Shown here: in pieces, positions 51,537-63,404 of the stretch
Numbering within the stretch: the first letter of the stretch is position 1
Layout: every line of letters starts with the position of its first letter
Source: Dromiciops gliroides
Lineage: Eukaryota; Chordata; Mammalia; Microbiotheria; Microbiotheriidae
Reading direction: 5' to 3'
Length of the DNA stretch: 64,000 nucleotides
Assembly: GCF_019393635.1 (NCBI RefSeq)
Contig: NC_057863.1
Coordinates: forward strand, 640,513,806 to 640,577,805
Made by a program: the position numbers and the translations under genes
Notes under the pieces: model-generated
Database searches by the model: none
Told to the model about the DNA's origin: nothing
The model's input: the letters and a program-made list of their open reading frames with translations, nothing else

Positions 51537-51698
51537 GGGGGCAGCTAGGTGGTGCAGTGGATAGAGCACCAGCCCTGTATTCAGGAGGACCTGAATTCAA
51601 ATCTGACCTCAGACACTTGACACTTACTAGCTGTATGACCTTGGGCAAATCACTTAACCCCCATTGCCCCACAAAAAAACCCCACAAAAGAAAATACC
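51537..51698 (+). repeat. WSINE1-like SINE
   Basis: Flanked by CCAATCCTT(G/A)GGCTT. Inserted near a MIR 3' end (GTGAGTGCTTAATAAATGCT at 51733). Confidence 0.9.
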
Positions 51699-52069
51699 CA
51701 ATCCTTAGGCTTAACACAGTGCTTGGAATAGAGTGAGTGCTTAATAAATGCTTGTTGATTGAATTGACCTAGAGATAAACTATAAACTCTTTGAGAGGAG
51801 GAATTATTATATATTTTGGGGGTTTGTGTCCCCAGTACCTGACAAAATATCAGGGACTTAATATATGCTTGTTGATCAATTGTTTGAGAAGTGTGGAACT
51901 AACAATTAAATCATAACTTTCCTATTAATGGAGTTCCCTTGCCCCACCTGCCATCTCTCTATCCCCTAATATCTAATCCATCATCTGCCTCCTTCCCATC
52001 TTCACATTCAGCAACTTCGGATTGGCCCTTCTCCTCCTCTTTTCTCTCATCCTCTATCCCTCATCCCTG

Positions 52070-52235
52070 GGAATCTGGGTGGTGCAGTGGAGCTTAGAGT
52101 CAGGAAGACCCAAGTTTGAATCCTCCCTCAGACACTTCCTAGCTATGTAACTCTGGGCAAGTGACTTAATCTCAGTTTTGTCATCTGCAAAATGGAGATA
52201 ATGACAGCACTTACCTACCAGTGTTAATGAGTGAA
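52070..52235 (+). repeat. MIR/CORE-type SINE
   Basis: GGTGGTGCAGTGGAGCTTAG, AAGTTTGAATCCTCCCTCAG, GTAACTCTGGGCAAGTGACT. Confidence 0.7.
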
Positions 52236-52259
52236 GCACTGGGGCAACCTTAGGAAATG

Positions 52260-52575
52260 GTAGTATGAGTGCAGATTGAAGGATACATTTTTTACTTTAT
52301 TATTCTTGGAGTTTTTTGTTTGTTTTTGGTTTTTGGTAGGGAAAGGGAGGGAGGGAATTTAGAACTCAATTTTTAAAAAAAAAACCCAAATGTTGGGGCA
52401 GCTAGGTGGCACAGTGGATAAAGCACTGGCCCTGGATTCAGGAGGACCTGAGTTCAAATCTGGCCTCAGACACTTGACACTTACTAGCTGTGTGACCCTG
52501 GGCAAGTCACTTAACCCCCTCTGCCCTGCAAAAAACAAACAAAAACCCAAATGTTAAGAAATTTTGTTTCCATGT
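52260..52575 (+). mobile_element. L1 3'-end fragment, split by a SINE
   Basis: GTGCAGATTGAAGGATACAT, ACTTTATTATTCTTGGAG and GGGAATTTAGAACTCAATTT are typical of the L1 3' end. Confidence 0.65.
52395..52541 (+). repeat. WSINE1-like SINE
   Basis: Full length with perfect 14-bp duplication AAAACCCAAATGTT at 52381-52394 and 52542-52555. Confidence 0.94.
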
Positions 52576-52984
52576 TATTAAGGGATTATTATTCCTTCTG
52601 TCCTCTCATATGGTCACCCTCTCCTAGTACCCTCAATTCCACATCTCTCCTCCATCCTACCATTCATTATAGTACTAATACTCCCTCTTTTCCATCCTCC
52701 ACTTCTAGGCTCTCTCCATACCCACTCTCCAGCCATCACCTTCATGCTCTCTTTTCCACCTGGCCCCCAACCTCTGAAACCAAGTTTTTTATCTCCTCAT
52801 GTCTCCCTCAATCATTTCCATCCCATCTCACTGTGTACAACCTTGCACCCACCTCTCCAAAGTGTGTGAAACTCAGAAAAGAGGGGCTACTAACCTGTAC
52901 ATAAGGATTCTTGTGAGCCACATATTGACTTAGTTTTAACACTTAATCTTATCCTTTTTTGGTATTTTATTGTATTTTTAATTT

Positions 52985-53450
52985 GTTAAATATTTCCCAA
53001 TTGAAGATTTATATGAACTGATGCAAAGTGAAGTGAACAGAACCAGGGGAACATTGTTCATAGTAACAGCAACATTGTATGATGATCAACTGTTAATGAC
53101 TCAGCTATTCTCAGAAATACAATGATCCAAGACAATTCCAGACTCATGATTCCAGACTCATGATGGAAAATTCTCTCCACCTCCAGAGAGAGAACACATG
53201 GTGTCTGAATGCAGATTGAAGTCTACTTTTTTTTTTTTTACCTTATTATCCTTGGTTTTTTTTTTTTTGGTCTATGTTTTCTTTCACAACATGGCTAATG
53301 TGGAAATGTTTTGCATGACTGCACATGTATACATCAAATTGCTTTCTTAAGGAGAGGGAAGGGAAGGATAAGAAAGAATTTGGAACTCTAAATTTTAAAA
53401 ATGAACATTAAAAAATTTTGTTTATATGCAATTGAAAATTATTTTTTAAA
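52985..53450 (+). mobile_element. L1 3'-end fragment
   Basis: GAACTGATGCAAAGTGAAGT, GTAACAGCAACATTGTATGA, CACAACATGGCTAATGTGG, TTTGGAACTCTAAATTTTAA. Includes a 15-bp local duplication TTCCAGACTCATGAT at 53136-53164. Confidence 0.75.
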
Positions 53451-53466
53451 TTTCCAATTACATTTT

Positions 53467-53618
53467 TGGGTGTTTTTTTTTTTTTTGCAGGGCAATGAGG
53501 GTTAAGTGACTTGCCTAGGGTCATACAGTAAGTGCCAAGTATCTGAGGCAGGATTTAAACTCAGGTCCTCCTTAATCCAGGGCCAGTGCTTTATTCACCA
53601 AGCCACCTAGTTGCCCCT
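53467..53618 (-). repeat. WSINE1-like SINE, first of a tandem pair
   Basis: Minus copy between TTTCCAATTACATTTT (53451) and a second TTTCCAATTAC (53619). Confidence 0.9.
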
Positions 53619-53629
53619 TTTCCAATTAC

Positions 53630-53779
53630 GGTTTTTTTGGGGGACTGGGCAATAGGGGTTAAGTGACTTGCCCAAGGTCACACAGCTAGTAAGTGTCAAG
53701 TGTCTGAGGCCGGATTTGAACTTAGGTCTTCCTGAATCCAGGGCCGGTGCTTTATCCACTGCGCCACCTAGCTGCCCCC
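53630..53779 (-). repeat. WSINE1-like SINE, second of a tandem pair
   Basis: Minus copy between the second and a third TTTCCAATTAC (53780-53790). Confidence 0.9.
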
Positions 53780-53992
53780 TTTCCAATTACATTTTAATCT
53801 GATTCGTGCAGCACTCAGGAGTTGTTGTGGGCTGTGTGTTTGATACACACAATTAGAATGTAAGCCTTTTTTGCCTTTTCTTTGCATCCTGGCATTTAAC
53901 ACAGTCCCTATTACACACAGAAAGCACTTACTGCTCCTCCCCTTTCTTTTGCTTGAGAGCTGTATGTACATGGATCAGTACCATTGCCTTTG

Positions 53993-54177
53993 TTTTTGTT
54001 TTGTTTTGTTTTGTTTTTTGGTGGGCCAGTGAGGGTTAAGTGACTTGCCTAGAGTCACACAGCTAGTAAGTGTCAAGTGTCTGAGGATGGATTTGAACTC
54101 AGGTCCTCCTGAATCCAGGGCCGGTGCTTTATCACTGTACTACCTAGCTGCCCCCCTGCACCACTGAGCTGCCCCCT
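53993..54177 (-). repeat. WSINE1-like SINE with repeated head
   Basis: Minus copy with a GTTTT tail. Beyond the normal head (CTACCTAGCTGCCCCC) there is a second head-like CTGCACCACTGAGCTGCCCC. The whole is flanked by GTACCATTG(C/T)CTTTG, so the extra head is inside the insertion. Confidence 0.85.
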
Positions 54178-55489
54178 GTACCATTGTCTTTGGGCAGAAC
54201 CTGGTCCTTGAATAATAGGAATGTGCTTTATTGCTCCACAAACCATTTTGTGATTTCCCAGACTAGAACTCCCTGGACTGCTCACCAGTCCTTTCTATGT
54301 ATACCTCCCCTACTAGAATGTAAGCTCCCTGAGGGTAGAGGTTATTGACCCTTGGTATCTGTATCCCCAGCATTTAGCATGGGGTTTAATAAAGGTATTC
54401 ATTCATTAATCCATCCTCTCATTCACCCATCTTCCATTTTGTCACCCTCATCACTCATCTTCTATCCTCCATTTTCTCTTCCCCTTCCATTTTTTACCCT
54501 CTTCTCCCCCAACTCCCAATTCCCACCCCATCTCTCATTTTCTATCTTCTGTCCTTTCACCCATCATTCTCCCATTCTTCCATCTGTACATCTTCTGCCA
54601 CTCATCCTGCTCTCCCCCTCATCCTTTCATCCTTCCTTTTTCTATCTCCTTCATTTCTCATCTTTCTGTAACCTCATCTACCCATTTCCCTATTCTTCCA
54701 TCTTCCCATTCTACTATCTAATATTTCTCCATTCTCCATCCTCCCATCCTCCATTGCTCATTTTCTCTATTTCTCAGTTTCCTATACCCCTATCATTCAT
54801 CTCCCTCTTCTTCCATCCTTTCATCTTACCTTTCCTCTATACCCTTTATCTTACCATCCTGGTATTACCCATTCCCTTCCTCCATCTTCCTATATCCCTA
54901 TATGTCCATTCTTCTATTCACCCATTCTTCCATCCCCCATTGCATATCCTTCTAGAGCCCCCAACCCCAACATTCTCAATCACCTGTGAAAATCTCTGTC
55001 GCTAAATTCAGTCTCCAGAGGCTCTCAGTTTGGACCTGTACTATTACAAGGCCCAGGATTTCTGAATGAACTTCAGTGGATTCTTCACATCTTCATTTAT
55101 CGTCTCTGCTGGTTGGGCAGTGACAGCTGAATTGTGCGTCTCAACATCAATCAGGGCTTTTGAAGTCAGAGCTGCCTTGGAGCCAGAATCTGGCCTTCTC
55201 AGACCCCCTCCCCTTCTTCTGGGCCAGACATGAGAGAAAGGTCAGGTAGGAGCTGGGAGACTTAGGCAGCCACAGCAGTGAGCAGCCTGAATGCTAATGA
55301 CAGAGCATGGAGACAGCTTCAGCAGGGGCTGGAGAGCCCCCAGCTCCACAGGAAAGGCCTGGGGGACACGTCCATTCCTCTCCACAGAATCTGAAGCCTT
55401 ATCCATTCCTCTCTATGGTGAGAGACTCGGGGTCACCTCCATGCCTGTGTGACCTTGGCAAATCACCCGAGGGATTATATGATACAGTT

Positions 55490-56116
55490 TGTTTGTTTTG
55501 TGGGGCAATGAGGGTTAAGTGACTTGCCCAGGGTCACAGAGCTAGTAAGTGTCAAGTGTCTGCGGCTGTATTTGAACTCCTGAATCCAGGGCTGGTACTT
55601 CATCCACTTGTGAGAATTAGAGTGCTACCAACCTGTTGAGAAAGACATTGCAGGGAAGCTCCACCATGAAAAGAAAGCATGTGAGTTAGCGTCCAGAAGT
55701 GACCTTTCCTGGGGTTTTGAAGGTCAGATCTGGCATCAGGAAGTGATGTCTGCCACCCGTGGGTCCTTACAATCAGTGTTAACCAGCCAAATAGCTTGGA
55801 GCTGTGTGTGTGTGGATGGCCCTGTTTCCTGTTTCACAGGAGGCTTCTGGGAAAAGCTGCAAAGGAGCGAGGGTCTTTTCATTTCTGGATGGTAGCTTGG
55901 TGGCAGAGGGGCAGGGACAGGCAGAATAGGGAGAGTAGACAAATCTCATACTTTATCCATGTGTTTCTCTTTACTAACCTCTAATATACTTTAATAAATA
56001 CTTAATGCCCAAAGATTGGTGCTATGTGTTTTCTAATTTATGGTGACTACTCATTAGATTTTAGACATCATGGCTAGAATTTTAGACCTTACACACTGTA
56101 CCATCTAGCTCCCCCC
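55490..56116 (-). repeat. WSINE1-like SINE split by a solo LTR
   Basis: Tail side and CORE at 55490-55608, head (TACCATCTAGCTCCCCCC) at 56098-56115. Outer flanks read ATGATACAGT and GTGATACAGT. The interruption is the LTR at 55609-56093. Confidence 0.85.
55609..56093 (+). mobile_element. Solo LTR of an endogenous retrovirus (485 bp)
   Basis: Begins TGTGAGAATTAG and ends ACCTTACA, with a precise 4-bp duplication CACT on each side (55605-55608 and 56094-56097). A polyadenylation hexamer AATAAA is at 55993-55998. It is related in its 3' third to the LTR at 30519-30877. No internal viral sequence is present. A 4-bp duplication fits a class I (gammaretrovirus-like) element. Confidence 0.85.
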
Positions 56117-56119
56117 ATG

Positions 56120-56320
56120 TGATACAGTATGAATCCCACCGTAGATGCTTAGTAGCTGGATGACCCTGGATAAGTCACTTAATCTGTGCCTCAGTTTCCT
56201 CACCTGTAAAATGAAGGTGTTGGGTCTGACTCTAAATCTGTGCTCACTCTTTATGGTGCCTGGGGTCACATCTTTTCTTCTCTCTGGAAGTAGGCATTTA
56301 ATAAATGCTTGTTCCCTTCC
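56120..56320 (+). repeat. MIR-type SINE
   Basis: GATGACCCTGGATAAGTCAC, GCCTCAGTTTCCTCACCTGT. Others at 56690-56800 (+) and 57230-57420 (-). Confidence 0.65.
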
Positions 56321-58043
56321 CCTTCCCCCCTCTTTCCACCTGATACTCATCCTGATGTCTCTTGTCTGTGGTATCTCCATCCTCCCAGTCACCCAGGTCT
56401 AAAACCCCTGAGTCATCTCCTCTTCCCCATCTACCTCATCCAATGAGTCACCACACCCACCCAATCTGACCTCTCAACTTTGGCCACATCGGAGCCCTTC
56501 ACTCTGATCCCTTTGCATCCCCTCATCACCTATCTAGCCATCTAAGGCACCTTCCTGCCTCTCCCCCAATCCATGCTGTACATAGCCGCCAGGGGATTTT
56601 TTCATAACGTTCAGGTCCAGAAATGTCACTCCCAATGTCAAAAAGCCTTAGTACAGAGGAAAGTAGATTTCAACTCTGGGGACCATCTTCAACTCTTGGC
56701 TCCTGTGTAACTCAAAGACAAGTAGTTTAACCCACCTGGGGCTCAGTTTCCTCATATGTAAAATGAGAGAGTTGGATTTAGTTGATCTGTGGGGTCTCTA
56801 TCAACTCTAGATCAATGACCCTTAGTTCCATTGTTCACAGAAGAATGGCTAGCCTCCTGGTCCTGGCATTTGAAGTTCCAAATTCACTTTTCAGCCTGTC
56901 TTTCGAGCTACTTCTTTACCCTAAGCCTCAGACAAGCCAGTTCACTAAAAACTTTTATTCTTTTGGTCCCTGTGCCCAGAATGCTCTTCCCCTGCTGATT
57001 TCTGCCAGTCAACATAGTTATTATTCTGTTAGAATGTAAGCCTCTTGAGGGGAGGGACTCTTCGTTTTTGTCTAGCACAGTAGGAATAGAGGGAGAAAAT
57101 GGATCTGTGATTTCATCGACATAGAGAACTCCCAGGGGAGGAAACTCTCTCCCCCTATGAGATGATGAAGATGAGGAGGATGATAAAATAACCAAAGCTA
57201 ACCTTTCTAGAGGGCTTTAAGGTCAACAAATTGCTTCTATATGCCTTTTCTCATTTGAGTGTTACAACAAGCCTGACGTGAGCACTACAAATATTATTGT
57301 TCCCATATAACAGATAAGGAAACTGAGGTACGGAGATGTTAGAAAGTGACTTGCCAGTGATCCACATATCTAGTAAGTAGAGGAGGTGGAGATTTGAACC
57401 CCAAACCCAATGGGCTTTCTTCATGACCCCCAATCTGATCTCACTGTACTTTATATTACTCATGTATTAGTCATTCTATTTATTGTACCTCTTCTCCCCT
57501 CCCCCCCCACTCTGCATTAGACTATAAGGTCCCTGAGGGCAGAAAAGCAAAGGACACACTCCAAGAAATGGGCTGTGAGCTTCTTACCCAAAGTAGGCAC
57601 TTGATTAATGTTTGGTGAATTAATGAGAGACCTGTTGTCCCACTGGCAGAGAAATGGAGGTGGGGAGAGGGGGGGGGTGGAGAATCCTGAAGCCTCTTAG
57701 CTCTCAGATCCAAGCAAACCTGGTCACTGCCACCTTGCTGCTGACTCTGAGGGAGCCTCCAGGTCTTGATATCAATACCTCAGTTACCTGTTTAGTAAAC
57801 TGCTGCCTTACCCTTTTCTGGGAGTGAACAAATGTGAAGCACAGATCCCAGAGTTCTGACCATGCACTTTTGTGCCAGGGGCAAAGAGGAGTGGGATAGG
57901 GCTTGAACAGGATGAGGAAGAGCAGGACTTGGACTGGGAAAGGAGATGATTAATCACCACTAGATTGTGAGCTCCTGGAGGGCATGAACTGTCTTTTGCT
58001 TTTCTTCATATATTCCCACCTTAGCACAGGGTCTGACACATTT

Positions 58044-58292
58044 GTTGTTCAGTGTTTCAGTCATATCCACCTATTCGTGACCCCATTTGGGATTTTCTTG
58101 GCAGAGACACTGGAGTGGTTTGCCATTTCCTTCTCCAGCTCATTTTACAGATGAGGAAACTGAGGCAAACAAGGTTAAGCGACTTGCCCAGGATCATAGA
58201 TACTAAGTGTCTGAGGTCACATTTGAACTCACGAAGAGGAGTCTTTCTGATTCTGAGTCCAGTGCTCTATCCATTGTGCCACTTAGTGGCCT
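58044..58292 (-). repeat. Long CORE-SINE, near full length
   Basis: TTGTTGTTCAGTGTTTCAGT at the left, TGGAGTGGTTTGCCATTTCC, GATGAGGAAACTGAGGCAAA, and CCATTGTGCCACTTAGTGGC at the right. Confidence 0.8.
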
Positions 58293-58699
58293 ACCTGGCA
58301 CATAGTAGGCTTTTAATACTTATTGACTGATTAATTCACCTGGGGTAAAATTTGGGAGTAGTTGTGGTGAGAAGGTTGTTGAAGGACTGCCAGTTGAGGA
58401 GGGGGAAGGGATGGTTGGGGTAGGAGGAAAGGAAGTGAACCCTGAGTTGATGCTGGTGGCACCCAGAAAATTTTTGTACCCTAGGATGATATGCTGATCA
58501 CCCTGTCCTAGTCATTCCTGATAGTATCATAAGATCATTAATTTAGAGGTCATGTAACCCATATTACTGATGGAAAACCAGATCCAGAAGGGATAACAGC
58601 ATCACCCATCTGTGGTGAGTAGCAGATTCTACAGGGATTTGGATCCAAGTCTTTGTGACAATTCCCATTGGGCCACTCTGCCTGCCATGATGGCCAAGT

Positions 58700-58854
58700 A
58701 TTTTGTTTTGGGTTTTGTTTTGTTTTGTTTGAGGCATGGTTGAGTGACTTGCCCAGGATCACACAGCTAGTGTGAAGTGCCTGAGGCCAGATTTTAACTC
58801 AGGTCCTCCTGACTTCAGGGCTGGTGCTCTCTCCACTGTGCCCCTTAGGTGCCC
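58700..58854 (-). repeat. WSINE1-like SINE (diverged)
   Basis: GTTTTGTTTTGTTTGAGG tail side, CTTGCCCAGGATCACACAGC, TGTGCCCCTTAGGTGCCCC head. Confidence 0.8.
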
Positions 58855-60470
58855 CAAGCCCATAGATTCTGATTCCATGTCTCTCCTGAGCTACCTCCCA
58901 TAGGACAGGGATGCTGGGCAGAAAGAGCCCTGCACTGAGTCTCAAGAACTCAAGGTCCTAGTCTCTGTTCCTGTGGCTTCCTTGAGCCCTAGTATCTTCT
59001 TCTTTAAAGTGGCAATAATGATCCCTGCTTTGCTGAGAGACCCCAGAGAGGAAAGGGATGCGGAAGGCTATGGAAGGGCAGCTCCAGGCCTGTCCCTGGC
59101 TCAGGGTCCCCTCTCTCCAAGTTCAGGACATTCCCTTGGGTGCTATCCCAGCTCAGACCAGCAGATGGCAGCACATGCAGCAGCTGAGCCCTCCCTGACC
59201 AGCGGGCTCAGACCCCCTTCCCATGATCACAGCCTCAAAAGCTAAGCTTGCTTTCTTCATGAAAATTCTAGGCAAAATCACCAGGGTTCTCATGACGCAG
59301 TTGGAGGAATGACTCCCTTTCCTAAGAAGAGCTTTCAGAAATCAACCCCACACCTTGAAGGCTGAGAAAAGAGGAGGGAGGGATCTTCAGGGTCCAGGTT
59401 TGAAGGGGATTCTTATTGTCAGAGACTAGACTATTGGAGACCATGCACTAAACCCTGAATGAGACTCTAGGCTCCCACATCACTTAGGAACCTGAAGTTT
59501 AAGTTCTCTTCAGAATCTCCCCAGTCCGGGGAGCAAGCTTCACCTCTGGTCTAATCCCCGTCCTTCGACAATGGCCCATCCTCACTGCAGACACCTGGAG
59601 AGGAGCCTGCTGCTTCTCTGACATCATCCCTCTCTCCCTGACCCCTCCCCCATCTGCCAGAGAGGAACTTCTGAGGTTCTGTCCATTTCTATATCCAAGC
59701 GGGGTCATGACGGGTAAGTCAGGTAAGCCTTCTGCTCTCAGTTTCCTTCACTGTAAAATTCTAGGAGAAGAGTTTTGTATCTTCTATGGAGAGGGTCATT
59801 CCAGGAAACAGTCATGTGTCACTAGATTGGGAAGATGAGGTGCCAGGTTGGGAAGGCAACAGAGAAAGTAGGAGAAAGATCCCAGACAGGTCCCAACTTG
59901 TTATTGTCCTTTCTCACACTGGATCAATTTGAAATCATTACAGGGTAGCAGAGGTGGTGTAGCCAGGGAGAAAAGCAGTGGGACTGGAGGGCTCACACAG
60001 AAATCACCATCACGTGCTGAAGAAGACCATCCAGCAAACATCTCCTCTGCTTTCACTAAGAGGCTGGATTAAGGGGCTGGCCTGTCTGGACTCTGGTCTG
60101 TTTAGCCTGTAAATGGTGTGGCCGGTCCCAAATCTTCCCTCCTCCACAGGGCCTGTGCATTTGCCCAACGGGCTCTGGGCCCAGTGGGCAAGGCTGGCAC
60201 CAGCTTCCTGGGAGGAAAAAGGGTAACACACTGTCCTCTCTGGGAACAAAACCACCTGAGACAATTCCTGCCCCACCCTGCGGGCGATCTGACCCAGCTC
60301 TGCCAGGCTCTGGGCTGGGCTCCTCCCTCTCTTCCTCCTTAACTCACCATCCCTGCCCCATTCCCAATTGGCCCCAACTTTTGACTCCCCACTTCCTTTT
60401 CCCCACAGGTGAGCCAAGGGTATGAAGGAGTATTTTGCCTCCCCCCCCCCTCCCCAGCCCCAGATGTGTA
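58855..60470. other. Upstream flank, no feature supported
   Basis: Unique-looking DNA with short poly-C runs near 60438 and 60470. No repeat family, exon or RNA gene recognised. Confidence 0.4.
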
Positions 60471-60516
60471 CCCCCCCCCCAAGGAGCTGGCCTTTGGCAG
60501 GTGGTTAGTGATATAG

Positions 60517-60519
<3 letters not shown>

Positions 60520-60547
<28 letters not shown>

Positions 60548-60550
60548 TTA
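60520..60550 (+). repeat. (GT)n microsatellite
   Basis: About a dozen TG units. Confidence 0.9.
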
Positions 60551-60659
60551 TATTTACTCATTTGCCAGAAATAGACTGAGTCCCAGATTGATACAAAACC
60601 TTTCTAGCAGGGTTAATAACACCCCCTGCTCACCCCCACCCCTACACACAAGGGCTGCT

Positions 60660-61140
60660 CTTAGGGGAGAAAGAGACAAATACAGAGGAGGGAGGAGGGA
60701 AGGGAGGGAGGGAGGGAGGAGGAGGGAAAGAGGGAGAGACAAATGGGGAGAAGAGGCAGAGACAGGGACGCACAGAGGCAAGAGACAGATATGGACAAAG
60801 AGGCAAAAAATGGAGAGTGATCTCTGAGAGAAATAAAGGTGAAAACAAACATGGAGAGAGAGGACCAGAGACAAAGAAGCAGAGAGCAGAGAAAGGGGGA
60901 AAATAAGAGGAAAAGGGACACAAAGAGCCGGGAAAACAGACAGAGGGACGGACCAACGGATAGAGAGATGGACAGACACACTGCAATGCCCCAGAGAGGG
61001 ACAAATGTGGAGAAACGAAGACTGGGGACAGAAAACCTGGGAGAGGAGCAAAGAGATAAATAGAGACAAAGGCAGATATCTCAAGGGAGCCGGAGAGGGG
61101 GAAAGGGAAAAGGGAGAGGGAGAGAGTGACGGTGGTTCCC
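60660..61140 (+). repeat. Purine-rich (GAGA/GGGA) tract
   Basis: Almost pure A/G with ACA interruptions for about 480 bp, immediately left of the CpG-rich patch. Long open frames on both strands here are composition artefacts. Confidence 0.85.
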
Positions 61141-61239
61141 TGGGGGCCTCCCCCGACTCAAGTTTCTGGCTGAGATGCATTGAAAGGAACAAAACAAGCC
61201 ACAAAGGGAGAGTAGCCTCAGGAGATGGGGGAGGGGGGC

Positions 61240-61690
61240 GGAGGGGGGGTGAAGTCACCTGGTCGGGGTGGGGGAGGGGAGGGATCACCCCGTTTCCCGG
61301 CAGCTGGGCCCCTGGGGCTGGCAGGCAGAACCTGAGAGCACTTAGGAACGGGCGGGGGCTGACACGGCGCCTTTATAATGGGTTCCCCGAGTTCTGGCGA
61401 GGCCCGGGAGATGAGCAGGCAGAGCTGTGCTCCCTGGGGCCCGACAGCCCTGACGCTCCCACCCCCAGCTCTGAGTCACCTTCCCCTGTCCCCAGCCCCC
61501 GCTCGGCTCACCCCGCCGCCAGTGCCCATCAGCTTTGCCCACGGAGATTGAGCTGGGCAGATAGATGCGCACACGCTTGGCGGAGCAGCTTGGGGTCGGC
61601 GGCTGCGGGCAGGGTTAGGTCGGCCAGGTCTGATGGTCAGGAAGCCAGAAGTGTGGGTGGAGGCTGAGAAGGTTCAAAGCCGTCGCTGGG
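61240..61690 (-). promoter_or_regulatory. CpG-rich patch with minus-strand TATA and AP-1-like site
   Basis: One of the few CpG-dense stretches in the window. On the minus strand it contains TATAAAGGCGC (TATAAA at 61377-61372), and about 100 bp upstream of that a TGACTCA AP-1/MAF-type site (61478-61472) next to a GGGGGTGGGAG box. Direction and content would suit a core promoter firing toward TTLL10, 13.5 kb upstream of the candidate ATG, with non-coding 5' exon(s) between. It could equally belong to another transcript or be an enhancer. Confidence 0.35.
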
Positions 61691-62141
61691 TGCTGGCCCC
61701 ACCTAGGGAGAAAGCTGCCAGGAAAGGATCGGTGGGCTCTGGAGCTGACCTCTCGGCTCTAGGGAGGGCGGGCCAGATCCTTGGGACAGCCTGAGGCGAC
61801 TTGGCTGGGAGCCTGCTGCCTGCCTAGGGGCTTCGTCCCCTTCCCTGGCTCAGCAGAGGTAAGAGAGGGCCCTGAGCTCAGGACGTGGGGCCAACAATAG
61901 CAAGAGATCCAGGTGCACATAAACGCACTGTACTGACTCCTGGCCTCTCCCACTCACTGTCACGATCCGAGGAACCCCTGGCCATGGGAGGGGGGAGACC
62001 CACTACCTAGTCTGGGGGACCTTACCCTTTTTGGGGATCATGGACCCTCTTGGCAGTGAACCCCTTCTCAGATTTTTAAACGCCTAAAATAAAAGACTGA
62101 GGATTACAAAGAAAACCAGTTATACTGAAATATCGTTATCA

Positions 62142-62295
62142 AGGGGCAGCTAGGTGGTGCTGTAGTGGATAGAGTACTGGCTTTCAAGTCTGGATGACCT
62201 AAGTTCAAATCCATTCTCAGATACTTACCTCGTCACTTACACGGGGACCCTGGGCAAATCACTTAACCCCGATTGCTTCTCCCCCAGAAATACAA
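62142..62295 (+). repeat. WSINE1-like SINE (diverged)
   Basis: GGGGCAGCTAGGTGGTGCTG head, GTTCAAATCCATTCTCAGAT, ACCCTGGGCAAATCACTTAA. A MIR-type copy follows at 62385-62560. Confidence 0.8.
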
Positions 62296-62759
62296 GAAAT
62301 GAAGGAAGGAATGCAATTGTCAAAAAAAAAATTTTTTTTTTTAAGTTTATGGACCTCAAGTTAAGAAACCCTGAGTCTCTGATAAACTACTAGACTTGAA
62401 ATCCAGAAGACCTGGGTTCAAATCCTGCCTTTCGATACTTAGCTATGTAATTCTAGGCAAGTCATTTATTCTATCTGTGCCTCAATTTCCTCATCTGTAA
62501 AATAATGAAGTTAGATCTAATGGCCCCCAAAGTCCCTTCCCACTCTGATCCTAAGATCTTGAGTGGAGTCAATTCTGTTTGCAGTGTGGAGGTAGCACCC
62601 ACTGGACTTCCAGCCCTCTGATGGTCTCACTCCAGAAAAAGGAGCTTCCTCAGAAGTTTATCCAGATGATTGTTCTCAGGTACACGCCCAATTCAAGAGA
62701 AACCCCCAAAGAGCAAAAGAATCTGCTCCCCTCTCCACTCTCACCCCTATGTACAAATA

Positions 62760-63240
62760 CATAAGCACCAACCCCTCCCCCACACACATACAATGACCCC
62801 ACCCACACAGATAATCTCTCCGATATAGACACCCTTCAATACACACACACAATAGCTCTTCTGTACACAATTACCCCAGAGCTCTGGCTCTAACACATAA
62901 TTACTCCTTCCCCAATAACTTCTCTTTATCAGCCTCACGTACCCCATTCCCATGTGTAAACCATGTGTAATCACTTCACATACATGATTCTCCTCCACAC
63001 GCATACACACTCCTAATCCTTTTGATTATACCTATATCTACACAGCTTCCAGGGCTGTATAGACGCACAACCAATGGTATTTTACAATCACCCAAGTACA
63101 TCCCCTTCCATCCCACCTCCCATCACTCACAGGTATCCCTCCCTTCAGACATAGTGTCCCAGATTGAGATGCATAATCCCTTAGGACACAAACACACATA
63201 TAAGTCAAGATGTATGAGCACAAACAGAGAGGAGGGCAGC
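62760..63240. other. CA-rich unique stretch
   Basis: Scattered ACACACAC words, no gene. It ends at the GT array. Confidence 0.4.
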
Positions 63241-63242
63241 AC

Positions 63243-63251
63243 GTGTGTGTG

Positions 63252-63292
<41 letters not shown>

Positions 63293-63300
63293 CTGTGTTT
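63243..63300 (+). repeat. (GT)n microsatellite
   Basis: GTGTGTGTGTGTGTGTGTGT, about 20 units, with one TCTATG interruption on the left. Confidence 0.95.
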
Positions 63301-63404
63301 TCAAGGTTTCTCATAGCATTTACCTGATTCAGGTTTATGTGATGATTCCTAGGTTTTCCCATGGCTTATCTCCCTTGTTTGGCTGGTGTAGGGGAATAGG
63401 TGGG

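Noticed and set aside
61005..61667. 220-codon plus-strand frame across the CpG-rich patch
   Set aside because: It starts in the purine tract, has no recognisable domain, and GC-rich DNA makes long stop-free frames likely.
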